Shown in pieces: positions 41,691-52,071 of a DNA stretch of 64,000 bases. The notes under the pieces were generated by a model that searched no databases, was not told the origin of the DNA, and saw only the letters and a list, made by a program, of their open reading frames with translations. This DNA comes from Blasia pusilla. Taxonomy: Eukaryota > Marchantiophyta > Marchantiopsida > Blasiales. The position numbers were made by a program, and so were the translations under genes. Where the stretch lies: contig CM114274.1 in assembly GCA_050084515.1 (NCBI GenBank), positions 11,532,001 through 11,596,000 of the forward strand, read 5' to 3'. Numbering within the stretch: the stretch's first letter is position 1; each line of letters opens with the position of its first letter.

Positions 41691-44481
41691 ATGACCCTTG
41701 TACCCCTCTCACGTGATCACTCTCAACCTCGCGAGTAATCACTCAATCACTCAATCTATGCGGCATTCAATCTACACTCTCTCACTAAGACATGTGCTGT
41801 GCGGCAACAAGCGGCGTGGTACGATAAATCAGCTACTATCCTATCATCTCATCGATGGGACAAATCCCCAACTTTGGACATCCCACACAGGTCTATGTCC
41901 CCTAAATCCATACATCAATGATGCCCTCAACATCTGTCCAAAACCCAATATCCCAAATAAGTGCCCAATACCCGGAAATCCCTAACACGTGCAGGGCAAA
42001 AGACCAAAATGGGTAACCTGAATAACTGTCTGTGTTGCTCCTCAGCAACTCTTAACCTCGACCCCAACTCAATCATGAAGACAAACTCCTCCAAATAGCA
42101 CGTCGTACTCCTTTGGTTTGACGATGCTCAAATCTCCTCAATGTGCCGTGCGGGTCCAGCGGTACGGTGCGGCACAGAACGGGTACAAACGGCACGGCAC
42201 TCGGGAATGGAATTCGGCACTCAGCGGCATACCCTCCTCAAAAGTAAAACATGTTGTGCTCTCTTGTGATGGTGCGGCTCCGCGATCGAGACGGCGCGGT
42301 GCGGCCACCAGCGGCACGATGCAACAATCGACGGCGCGTTGCGGTTATGCGCGTCACGACACGATACTCGATCGTTGTCGAGCGGCTACCACCTCACGAC
42401 ATAGCAAAGGGAAGAGAAAACTTGAAACCCATCGATCGAAGGATCACCCGCCCTCACCGGTCGATGATGAAAATGGAACGGAGGCGGCCAAAAGGTAAGT
42501 GGCGGCACGACAATTCCTCGGTCGACGACCATTAATCCCAGCAATCGGATGCGTAACGGTGCGGAATGGTAGAACCGACGATGGCGGACGGCGGTCCCGT
42601 ATACGGCCGAAGGTGGCATAGCCACAGGCAAGCGTGGTGAGCCGCGGGGAGCGGTGAAGGGATGGTGGCTTGGCGCAATGACGTGAGGCGAGGAATCCCG
42701 GTATAATTTGGCCAGCTCAGGCGGCTACTAAGAATGACCGCGGCCAAACAAAACTCCCAGGCGGCACGCACCACGGGAAGCTGCAGCAGGCAGGCAATGA
42801 CTTGTTTGGACCAAAAGGCAGCAGCGCGGCAGTACAAGTGGGCCCTGGCTATACGGCGGCTGACAGGCGCCAGTGTGATATAGTCGCGGCACAACCGGGG
42901 CAAACTACGGCAGACAGGCGCACGTGATTACCGGATCGGGACAAGCGTAGGCTATGGAAGGCATAGTAGGCTCAGCCAGCCAGCGTCAACGCGGATTAGG
43001 GTTGAGGCAGATAGCGGCAGTCGGGAAAACGCTGCGGCAAAATAGTCGGTTGGCGACGGTAGTTCGGGGACGAGTCAAACTAGCAGGTCGATCTAGGGGA
43101 GAGCGACAAACGGACAAGACGGCAATGACGCAGCGGCACGGCGGCGACTGAGGCGCGGCCGCGACGCCATAGGGCCCGCTCCTAAATTTCTGGTTTCTGA
43201 CTAAAATAACCCCGTGGTAAGTCTGGATCAGGTCTATTTTGGCGTAACTTAATTGCCCCCCTCCTGACGAATTGGCAAATTAGCTACTTCACCACAAATT
43301 CCTCAACACCTCCAAAAATATTTTTCACTCACCTTTTTTACTTCTAATTAGCTCTTCACTTGTCCTATCCACCAAAATTAAATATCTTTACTTTTCTACC
43401 TATTAACAAGGATTTTTACCCAAGGATCTTGGAGATTTCACTCACACCTTGGAACGGTGGCTATGGCAGCCCAATGAAAATGATCGTAACTCCGTACTCC
43501 AATCTCCAAATCATGCACCGTTTCTTCAATAGCGTACACCACTTCCAAATCTACAACCTTGTCAAATTTGTTTTTCCATTTGATTACCCACCAAAAATTG
43601 AAGAGGGATTGTCGTGCAACCCAATGTCTCTTTCTCCTACACAAAATTTGACAGCGTTTCCGTGTTGATTTCTCCCAATGAAATTTGAAAACCTATCACA
43701 GAACAAACCAGAAAACTACAAGGTGCTCTTGAGAGATTCGGAATGGGGCAATCCACCCCCATACTCAATCCCTATAAAAAATTAGGCACCGCTTCCGCGC
43801 GCCACTCTTCCACACGAAAAATTGGCAAAGGAAATATCAAAAGTAAGCGGCTCTTGCTCTGGTGAGCACTCCCATGAACCATTGAACGGGGAATATGATC
43901 CCCAACCTGCAAAACTAGCGAGTGATCCGACTCCCCCATGAAGCTCTCTCACTCAATTCTCTCTTTGTAAATCATAATCCAATCTCTCTCAACATCATAG
44001 CTCTCAAATGTGTGCACTGTCACATGTCTCTCTCAATGTCGAACCAAACCCACTCTCCTAATGAGAGGCTTGGGTTACACTCACAAGGAAAGGGGCCATA
44101 GCTCCGCCGCCTCGTGCCAAGAGGTTCAACAAAGAGAGAATGAGCTTTCAAGCTCTCTCTCCTTGAGGTATACCCCCTTCCCTCTCCTAAGCTCTCTCCT
44201 CGGTAATCTATGCTCGCACATCACCTCCTTGGATTTTGACCTGCTGTAGCGGGTCAAGGGCCACTTCCCAAAGTAGAAAGTAAACTCTACCAAACATGGA
44301 AACTTACCCAAAATAGTAAGTTTCTCTATATGGCTTCAAATGAGTCGAAACGAAGGGAAAACCTGCTCTCTCAAGTTTCCCAAGACCTCAACAGGTGATC
44401 CTCGACCTCTTGAGCCTGTCCTCAGCTACTTGCAAAGGCTCTCTACTAGATCTCATCGATCTATCCTAAAACATTGTGACA
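41691..44481 (-). repeat. Leader and long-variant LTR of family B (5' side)
   Basis: On + it ends GATCTATCC...TTGTGACA (44481), the LTR start on -. It is far longer than the 639-bp short variant, with a GC-rich block at 42430-43190 absent from the short form. Colinear with 21455-24405 and partly with the fold-back at 48290-50976. The inner LTR end and PBS could not be placed. The frames inside do not look like genes. Confidence 0.7.
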
Positions 44482-45262
44482 AGAACACACGCCGAGGTTT
44501 TCCAGCTAGTCGCTACGCTATATGAGCGTGGAGTTGGTGTTCTTGCGTCATGACTAGAGGTGATTGAAGAGGTAGTGGTGGACCTGCCTTGGAGCCTATG
44601 CTTGGGCTTCCACCTAAGATTCATGGTAGGTTTCGGCAGCCACGATGGCGGATCTGCCGGCTAGATCGGAGATCGAGCGTGCCATGGCGTTGCATGGTAT
44701 TGTGTTGCTGGATGACCGGGGAGAGGTCTTCCAGTTGGTAAGTCTAGGAGGCAGATTGTTCAATCTGCAACGCGCCTTGTTAGATTCGGGAGCGCAACTT
44801 CTAATGTTGGCAAAGGCGGCATTCACAAGTTTGGGCCTCACGAGGGCCGATGTGGAGCGTTGTCCATTCTGGATACAAACATCCTTGGGTGGAGCAAGTA
44901 CGATGTAGTTTATCACCCAAAATGAGGTTGTGGTGAGGATTCGCTCGGAACATCCATGGGGCGAGCCAAGACGATAGTGATCGATGTAGTGTCCTGTGAC
45001 GTCTTGGTTGGAGGGCTAGTGTTTTATCCGATGCAGTTTTTCCTCGATTACTAGGAGGAGTCAGCGTCCTACAGACGAGGATGGTAGTTAGGTGATGGGT
45101 GACTTAGCTCATTACTCATTTGATTCACGTGTGGAGTGATCGAGCGACGGCTAGGGGAGATGGCGACATTAGCAGCGCCATCACATGATCTAGTCATTTG
45201 ATTGAGGGGCATGTCCATGCAAAGGACACACCCGCGCTTGACGCTTCTAAGGAGAGGTGCTC
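44482..45262 (+). pseudogene. Protease region of the + strand family B copy
   Basis: The frame 44645-44905 reads GIVLLDDRGEVFQLVSLGG and RALLDSGAQLLMLAKAAF, with an intact retropepsin DSGA motif, then SLGLTRADVERCPFW. The following DNA to 45262 is colinear with 32150-31750 (flap region and spacer) but frame-shifted. This is the continuation of the gag at 24860-26648, now 18 kb away because the - strand element lies between them. Confidence 0.83.
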
Positions 45263-45264
45263 AT

Positions 45265-45960
45265 CAGATGGTGTACATGGTCCTTATCTCTTGTGTGAAT
45301 GCATGTACATGGAGCAAGTATCCCGCCGAGTGCAAATTATGGGCTTCTCCACTAGATGGAAATAGATTCTCCATGTATGACATGGAGATGGCATAGGATA
45401 TGAGTCACTGGGAAGTGTTGAATTGTCCATTTTGGTTGGATTTCAACAACGTGGAACAACTAAATAACCAGACCCTACAAGCATTCTATGATGTAGTCGT
45501 TGATCGCCAGGACGGCATCCCCAACCTATTGAAGGTTGAAGAATATTTTGAAGATGATGCGGAGGCGCAAGCAATTGAGATCGCTGACCCAAGATGGTTA
45601 CAACCAAGGATAAGTCCACAACGGGCTTGAAAGCAAAGGCCAAGGGCTCGTGGCAGTCTGAGGCTGGATCCTCAAGGTGCGAAGGATGGACGAGGGAGTT
45701 GTCTAAAAAGACGCATGTAGATTCCAAAGTTACAAAGATCCTAACCAGCAGGTAGCAAACTTGTAAGAAGCAAAAGAGGGAGACAGCGAGATCCTCCGAG
45801 GGAGGAAATAAGAATGTAGAATACACTCCATCTTCCTTAGGCAAGTGCAAGGAGAGTACGAGTAGGATCACTATCCTTCTCCATGAGACCTCTATGTTGG
45901 ATGAACTTGAGAAATTCTCAACCCTAAATCAGCTTCTCCATTGTTGTAATGGAGAAGCTG
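45265..45960 (+). pseudogene. Unrecognised coding-like segment following family B protease
   Basis: Homology to the main family B copy stops at 45262, just where that copy leads into the methyltransferase. A protein-like frame follows, with one TAG near 45397: MSHWEVLNCPFWLDFNNVEQ, then NQTLQAFYDVVVDRQDGIPN, YFEDDAEAQAIEIADPRWLQ, ending at TGA 45628. A shifted frame continues with a Lys/Ser/Glu-rich linker (KKTHVDSKVTKIL, SSLGKCKESTSR, MLDELEKF). I recognise no family. It could be captured host sequence or a different element module. Confidence 0.4.
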
Positions 45961-45963
45961 ATT
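45927..45963. repeat. Perfect 16-bp hairpin
   Basis: AATCAGCTTCTCCATT (45927-45942) pairs exactly with 45948-45963 around GTTGT. Confidence 0.9.
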
Positions 45964-46073
45964 GTGTTAGGACGAAAGCTCCTCCAAAACAGGCACAACC
46001 CATGGATTATCAATGGGATAGTTAAGGAGGTGGCAAGCAAGAGACCTCCTCTTAGCAGATGTTCCATCGAGAC

Positions 46074-46715
46074 TGTCGTCTGCATACACATCGCTACACA
46101 ACATACATCGCTGTCACCGAACACACACACAAACATGCACGATCCCATGCTAATTCATGGCATCCAAACAACGAGACAAGAGGTACCAACATATCTCCAA
46201 TTAAAGTAAGATCCAATCTCTCTCTACACCATCTCACATCATAGCTCTCAAGGGTGTGCACTCTCTCTCATGTCAAACCAAACCCACTCTCCTAATGAGA
46301 GACTTGGATTACACTCACAAGACAAGGGACCATAGCTCTGCCGCCTTATGCCAAGAGGTTCAACAAAGAGAGAATGAGCTCTCAAGCTCTCTCTCCTTGA
46401 GGTATACCCCTCCCCTCTCCCAAGCTCCCTCCATAGTAACCTATGCTCCCAAGTCACCTCCTTGGCTCTTGACCTGATGTAGGAGGTCAAGGGCCACTTA
46501 CCAAAAATAGAAAGTCGATTCCATACTCAAAATAGTACTTACCTAAAATAGTAAGTTTCTCAATATGGCTCCAAATGAGCCGAAACGAAGGGGAAACCTG
46601 CTCTCTCAAGTTTCCCGGGGCCTCAATAGGTCATCCTTGACCTACTAAGCCTGTCCTCCGCTAGTCACGAAGGCGCTCTACTAGATCTCACCGATCTATC
46701 CTAAGAGACGTGATA
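46074..46715 (-). repeat. Short-variant LTR of family B, second copy
   Basis: Same ends and structure as 26649-27287 (TGTCGTCTGCATACAC on the left; the right end reads CGTGATA, one base off the expected CA). Followed at 46717-46850 by the same LTR-end duplication. Confidence 0.78.
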
Positions 46716-47025
46716 GTTGTCGTGCGCATACACATCGCTATACAACATACATCGTTGTCATCGAACACACACGCAAACACGCACGATCCCATGCTAACTC
46801 ATGGCATCCAAACAACGAGACAAGAAGTACCAAAATATCTCCAATCGCCCCCCTAGATGGTGGTTAGGTCCCTCTAATTCCAGATAGCCATCTATCCCAA
46901 CCTACCATGACATACATCTCTCGGACGCTAAGAGCAAGAAGGCCGGGTGCTCATGTGGTCCCATCGTTAGTCGCCTTTTTGTCATCCCTGTCATAGACAC
47001 AAGTCAAAATGTAGAACTACCTACT
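46716..47025 (-). other. 3' untranslated region of second family B fragment
   Basis: Colinear with 27288-27598. No open frame. Confidence 0.65.
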
Positions 47026-48289
47026 CTATGTACGTCTGGGACACATCCATCGTCCCAGAGGAACCCTAATGAGAGGTGGTGTTAAACATGCCATATGCCA
47101 TCCTCTCGAACACCCATCATAGACTAGCATAGTGGCTGCACCACGGGCGGAACCACACAACATACACTTCAAGCCTGCAAGAACTATTGCTAAGCTCGGA
47201 TCAACTGTACCATCAATGTTAAGAAGGTGACATGGCGCACAATTACGCACATGGTCCTTCCATACCATACCATCGCGTCCCTCCAGCAAGAGAACACCAG
47301 ATGGCAAAACGTCATGCACTCTCAAGATAGTACGCCCTGCAGTCACATCCAACGTTGTCGGTGCCGTCTGCTGCAAGTAGACATAATCTCCCTGATGAAA
47401 CCTCCAATAGTTGGTTGATAACCACCACCCCGAATAGTCGCATACCTCAACGTATCCCGATGTTGCGCAATCACCAAGTTCTCAAACGCCATGGGCATCA
47501 CTCTTTGAAAAAACTCAGCCCTCTGAGAACATGCTCGCATCCATACATCTAGGTTATCAAGGTCCAGCACCTCACCAGCATCTCGACGAATGGCCGCAAG
47601 TAAATCTTGCTCTCGGCCATAAAGTAGCAAGTACGGTGAAAAAGACGCTTAGGATGCCTGCCTTTTGAATCTGTATCCCATCGCCAACCACGGAAATTGG
47701 AGGTCCCAATCTCCTAGGTGACCTGTCTGCAAGCCATACTTGCGTAAACCCCTCTTCACCGTCTACACAACTCTCTCCGCTAATCCATCCGCCTCGGGAT
47801 GATCTCGCGAAGTCGTGCGGTGGTTGATCAGCGCCTGATCACACAATGCCTGGAACTCACCATGAAACTCGGTACCCTCGTTTGTCAACACCTCAGCCGG
47901 TGCGTCGTAATGACTCAGCACTGGATCTAGGAAGGCATACGCTACTCCCGTCGGGCACTTCTCCAAGGGATCCAAGGACTCTCCACTAGAACTCACCATC
48001 GAAGTCTCCACACTCTGCCTCTGCATAGCCAACATGCCTAAATAAGCTGACGCGTGCCATCCTAGCACTGACTCCTCATCACTCTCTCCATGCCATCGAG
48101 CTCTTGTCGCATCTCGTTGACTCGGGCATGGGTTACGACTCAACCCATCTGCATCCTGGTTGAGCTTCCTAGGTGTATGTACCACCTCAAAATCATACTC
48201 CTGCAACAACATAGCCCATCTCCTAATCCTCCCTATAAGCTCGTCGGACTCCATCAACCACTTCAGTGGTTGATGATCAATGATGATGG
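47026..48289 (-). pseudogene. Second family B pol 3' fragment: RNase H end, integrase, PHD finger
   Basis: The frame 48257-47763 runs from the RNase H tail (YDFEVVHTPRKLNQDADGLS) through a spacer into the integrase core (DAPAEVLTNEGTEFHGEF, DHPEADGLAER). 47630-47343 continues the C-terminal domain. 47376-47026 gives RDGMVWKDHVRNCAPCHL and the PHD finger (KCMLCGSARG, MLVYDGC, GWHMACLTPPL, WMCPRRT). The integrase second catalytic Asp is changed (TNEG instead of IDQG) and the last PHD Cys is Arg. The piece stops at 48289, where the LTR fold-back begins. Confidence 0.85.
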
Positions 48290-50976
48290 TGTCACGTCTC
48301 TTAGGATAGATCGGTGAGATCTAGTAGAGCGCCTTCGTGACTAGCGGAGGACAGGCTTAGTAGGTCAAGGATGACCTATTGAGGCCCCGAGAAACTTGAG
48401 AGAGCAGGTTTCCCCTTCGTTTGGCTCATTTGGAGCCATATAGAGGAACTTACTATTTTAGGTAAGTACCATTTTGAGTATGGGATCGACTTTCTATTTT
48501 TGGTAAGTGGCCCTTGACCTCCTACATTAGGACAAGAGCCAAGGAGGTGACTTGGGAACATAGGTTACTATGGAGAGAGCTTGGGAGAAGGGAGGGGTAT
48601 ACCTCAAGGAGAGAGAGCTTGAGAGCTCATTCTCTCTTTGTTGAACCTCTTGGCATAAGGCGGCGGAGCTATGGTCCCTTGCCTTGTGAGTGTAACCCAA
48701 GCCTCTCACTAGGAGAGTGGGTTTGGTTTGACATGAGAGAGAGTGCACACCTTTGAGAGCTATGGTATGAGATGGTGTAGAGAGATATTGGATCTTACTT
48801 TACAAAGAGAGAATGAGAAAATGAGAGAGTGAGAGAGCTTCATGGGGGAGCTCGTTGGTCACTTGCTATCTTTGCAGGTTGGGGACCGTGTTCCTTGTTC
48901 AGCAGCTCATGGGAGTGCTCAACGGAGCAAGCGCTGCTTTGATTGTTCTTTGCATTTGCCGATTTTTGTGTGGAAGAGTGGCGCACGGAAGCGCTGCCCA
49001 ATTTCTTATAGGGATTGATTATGGGGGCAGGTTGCCCCATGCAAGTGCTCTCGGGAGCACCATGTAGCTTGCTGATTTGTATTTTTATAGGTTTTACATT
49101 TTTGTTAGGAGAAATCAGCGCGGAAGCGCTGCCAAATTTTGTGTAGGAGAAAGAGGTATTGGGATTTACAACAATTCTCGTCTGCTTTTACTCGAATGTC
49201 CGATTCCAAATATTTTTTGATGTGGTTGTAGATCGTGAAGCTGTACACGCTGTGCAAAAAATAGTTGCAAGTAAAAATTTATGGTCAATTTTGCAAAACT
49301 GCCATTGTTAGGCGATTTCTAGGGTTAAATTGTTCAAACCCTAAACCAGCCGCCACGCCAGCGGGGGCCGTCGCCGTCATAGTCACTGTCAACGGTCAAC
49401 CATCACCGTCAATGGTCCGTCATCACCATCCATGGTCCACCGTCAGCCGTTGGCGTTGCCCAGCGCTGCTCAGAGCCGCATTTGGCCGTTTTCCACCCTT
49501 TGGTTGCCATTGCCGCCATTACGGAGTGCAGGGTCTTCCACGACAACCGTTGATTCTTTGACTTGCGCCGCCACCACGTACTTTGGTTTGGTCGCCACCG
49601 TCATCACAGTTTCGTCATCAACCAGTGATGGCAGGTGACCTCGGGTTATGGTGTTTGAGTTTTCATTTCATGTTTCTATGTTGTGATTGGTAGTCGCTCG
49701 ACGACGATCGAGTACCGTGCCGTGAGGCCCGTAGCCGCAACGCGCTGTCGATTGCCGTGCCGTGCCGCTCGTGGCCGCATCGCACCGACAACGGCAACGG
49801 CAACGGCTGACGGTGGACCATGGATGGTGACGACGGACCATTGACGGTGATGGTTGACCGTTGACAGTGACTATGACGGCGACAGCCGCTGCCGGTGTGG
49901 TGGCTGGTTTAGGGTTTGAACAATTTAACCCTAGAAATCGCCTAGCAATGGCAATTTTGCAAGATTGATCATAACGTTTTACTCGCAACTCCAAATTGCA
50001 CACTATTTTTTGCACAACGTGCACAACTTTATGATCTACGACAACATCAAAAAATATTTGGAATCGAACATTCTTGTAAAAACTGACAGGGAGTGTTGTA
50101 AAGCCCAATGTCTCTTTCTCCTACACAAAATTTGGCTGCGCTTCCGCGTTGATTTCTCCCAACAAAAATGTAAAACTTGTAAAAATACAAATCAGCAAGC
50201 TACATGCTCCTGAGAGCATTGGCATGGGGCAACCTGCCCCCATAATCAATCCCTATCAGAAATTGGGTAGCGCTTCCGCGCGCCACTCTTCCACACGAAA
50301 AATCGGCAAATGCAAAGAACAATCAAAGCAGCCCTTGCTCCGGTGAGCACTCCCATGACCCGCTGAATGGGGAACACGGTCCCCAACCTGCAAAAAGAGC
50401 GAGTGACCAGCGAGCTCCCTCATGAAGCTCTCTCACTCTCTCATTCTCTCATTCTATCTTTGTAAAGTAAGATCCAATCTCTCTCTACACCATCTCACAC
50501 CATAGCTCTCAAGGGTGTGCACTCTCTCTCATATCAAACCAAACCCACTCTTCTAGTGAGAGGCTTGGGTTACACTCACAAGACAAGGGACCATAGCTCC
50601 GTCGCCTTATGCCAAGAGGTTCAACAAAGAGAGAATGAGCTCTCAAGCTCTCTCTCCTTGAGGTATACCCCTCCCCTCTCCCAAGCTCCCTCCATAGTAA
50701 CCTATGCTCCCAAGTCACCTCCTTGGCTCTTTACCTGATGTAGGAGGTCAAGGGCCACTTACCAAAAATAGAAAGTCGATTCCATACTCAAAATGGTACT
50801 TACCTAAAATAGTAAGTTTCTCAATATGGCTCCAAATGAGCCGAAACGAAGGGGAAACCTGCTCTCTCAAGTTTCCCGGGGCCTCAGTAGGTCATTCTTG
50901 ACCTACTGAGCATGTCCTCTGCTACTCACGAAGGCGCTCTACTAGATCTCACGGATCTATCCTTAGAGACGTGACA
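48290..50976. repeat. 2.7-kb fold-back of two inverted family B LTRs
   Basis: Left arm 48290 to about 49460 starts TGTCACGTCTCTTAGG. Right arm about 49788 to 50976 is its reverse complement and ends GAGACGTGACA. By eye the arms are well over 90 percent identical along stretches I compared. The spacer of about 330 bp (49461-49787) contains GC-rich LTR-like sequence related to 42240-42410. No shared target duplication (GATGG left, AGACT right). Frames inside are mirror artefacts. Confidence 0.88.
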
Positions 50977-51234
50977 AGACTCAGGTTGCGAGACAATAAT
51001 CCACAAGACACTATCCCCGATTGAAACACTCCACTCACTTACGACTAGATTATGCTTATTTTTTCATTTGCGAACACGTATCTAAGTGATAGGGGCTATT
51101 TTTTGGTATGACTGGAGGAAGCGAAGACAAGCCCTTTAACCTTTAGTGCATGAAGAGATCTCAAAAGTAGTAGACGTCACAATCTTGGATGATCAAGAAT
51201 GACTATCCTACTTTGCTGAAGGTCGGGTGACTTG
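50977..51234. other. Unassigned
   Basis: No recognisable coding or repeat signal. Confidence 0.4.
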
Positions 51235-51512
51235 ATCTTGGATTTGGTTGGATTATTAGGGGCGAGTGTAAGAGCCGCTGGACAGAGTGGAAGAAACATA
51301 CTCTGCCTTGAGTCAAGGAGGCCATTATTCGACCTTTGCTTGGAAGAAAGGCGAATTACGAAAGGCTGGTGGGAATCTACAAGTTTCCTCCAAGGCAAAA
51401 TGCACATGCACTAGAGCCATTAGTAGTGACACCATCATCACTACCTGTTATTCCTCAAATTGGGCGGGAAAAGCCAACAATCATTTTGGAAGAGCTCTCG
51501 GATGATGACGAA
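51235..51512 (+). pseudogene. Short coding-like fragment, unrecognised
   Basis: One frame reads like protein with a single stop: WTEWKKHTLP, then KEAIIRPLLGRKANYERLVG, IYKFPPRQNAHALEPLVV and an acidic end LEELSDDDE before TGA at 51510-51512. It lies 260 bp before another cluster of 27-bp palindromes, as the decayed frames at 17167 and 20362 do. No family assigned. Confidence 0.3.
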
Positions 51513-51768
51513 TGAGTTCAATTGATTTTTCGGGTTTAATCGATTCAAGCATTTTGGAGTTAGTGGCTTCAAGCGTTGGAGCATGTATTGATACTGGATG
51601 GGTGTCACCTTGCACGACATACAAAATTATTTTTTGGGCAGGCGTTGAGACTTTTCTGGGATGACATAGGACCGATATGATGTACCGAGTGGGGCAAGGC
51701 TTTCGAATTCTGGTTCAAACTTGTATAAGAGGTCTCTGGTAACCTCCTATAGTTACATGTACTATCTT

Positions 51769-52071
51769 GCAACTCGTCGAATTTCGAAGGATTGCAAGAT
51801 AAAGAAAACAAAGACAATGCTTGCAACCTGTCGGACTTCGACAAGTTGCAAGCGGTGTGAATATTTTCCTTATCTTTTTTTTCTCTTTCCCATGGGAGTT
51901 GTCTCTAAACGTTTCCTCATGTTGTTATGTCTTGCAACTTGTCACATTCCAATGAGTTGGAGGTCTGAATGGAACTTGTGTTTCCTAAGATTTATTCATA
52001 TGGATAACAAATTATTCTTATCCCTTTTTGCTTACATCTAGTCATGCAACTTGTCGGATTCGACACGTTGC
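51769..52071. repeat. Third cluster of 27-bp palindromes (four copies)
   Basis: Copies at 51769-51795, 51823-51849, 51934-51960 and 52046-52071 (26 nt). All keep the GCAAC...GTTG(C/G) ends and the 13-1-13 layout, about 30 kb away from the other clusters. Confidence 0.9.

Larger units (their letters stand above)
26649..44481 (-). mobile_element. Ty3/gypsy family B element with DNA methyltransferase and PHD finger, carrying a nested family A insertion
   Basis: Minus-strand order: long LTR/leader (44481 to about 41700), gag, [family A insertion 33147-40364], rest of gag, protease, cytosine-5 methyltransferase, RT, RNase H, integrase, PHD-like finger, then a 639-bp LTR (27287-26649). The Ty3/gypsy order (RNase H before integrase) is clear. 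The methyltransferase sits between protease and RT, and the PHD finger occupies the place where chromoviruses carry a chromodomain. The left and right LTRs differ in length, and I found no matching target duplication at the outer borders, so the unit has been rearranged since insertion. It lies inside a + strand family B copy. Confidence 0.82.

Noticed and set aside
42118-42498. 126-codon + strand frame
   Set aside because: It lies in GC-rich leader/LTR sequence of family B and is not conserved as a protein in the copy at 22000-22230.
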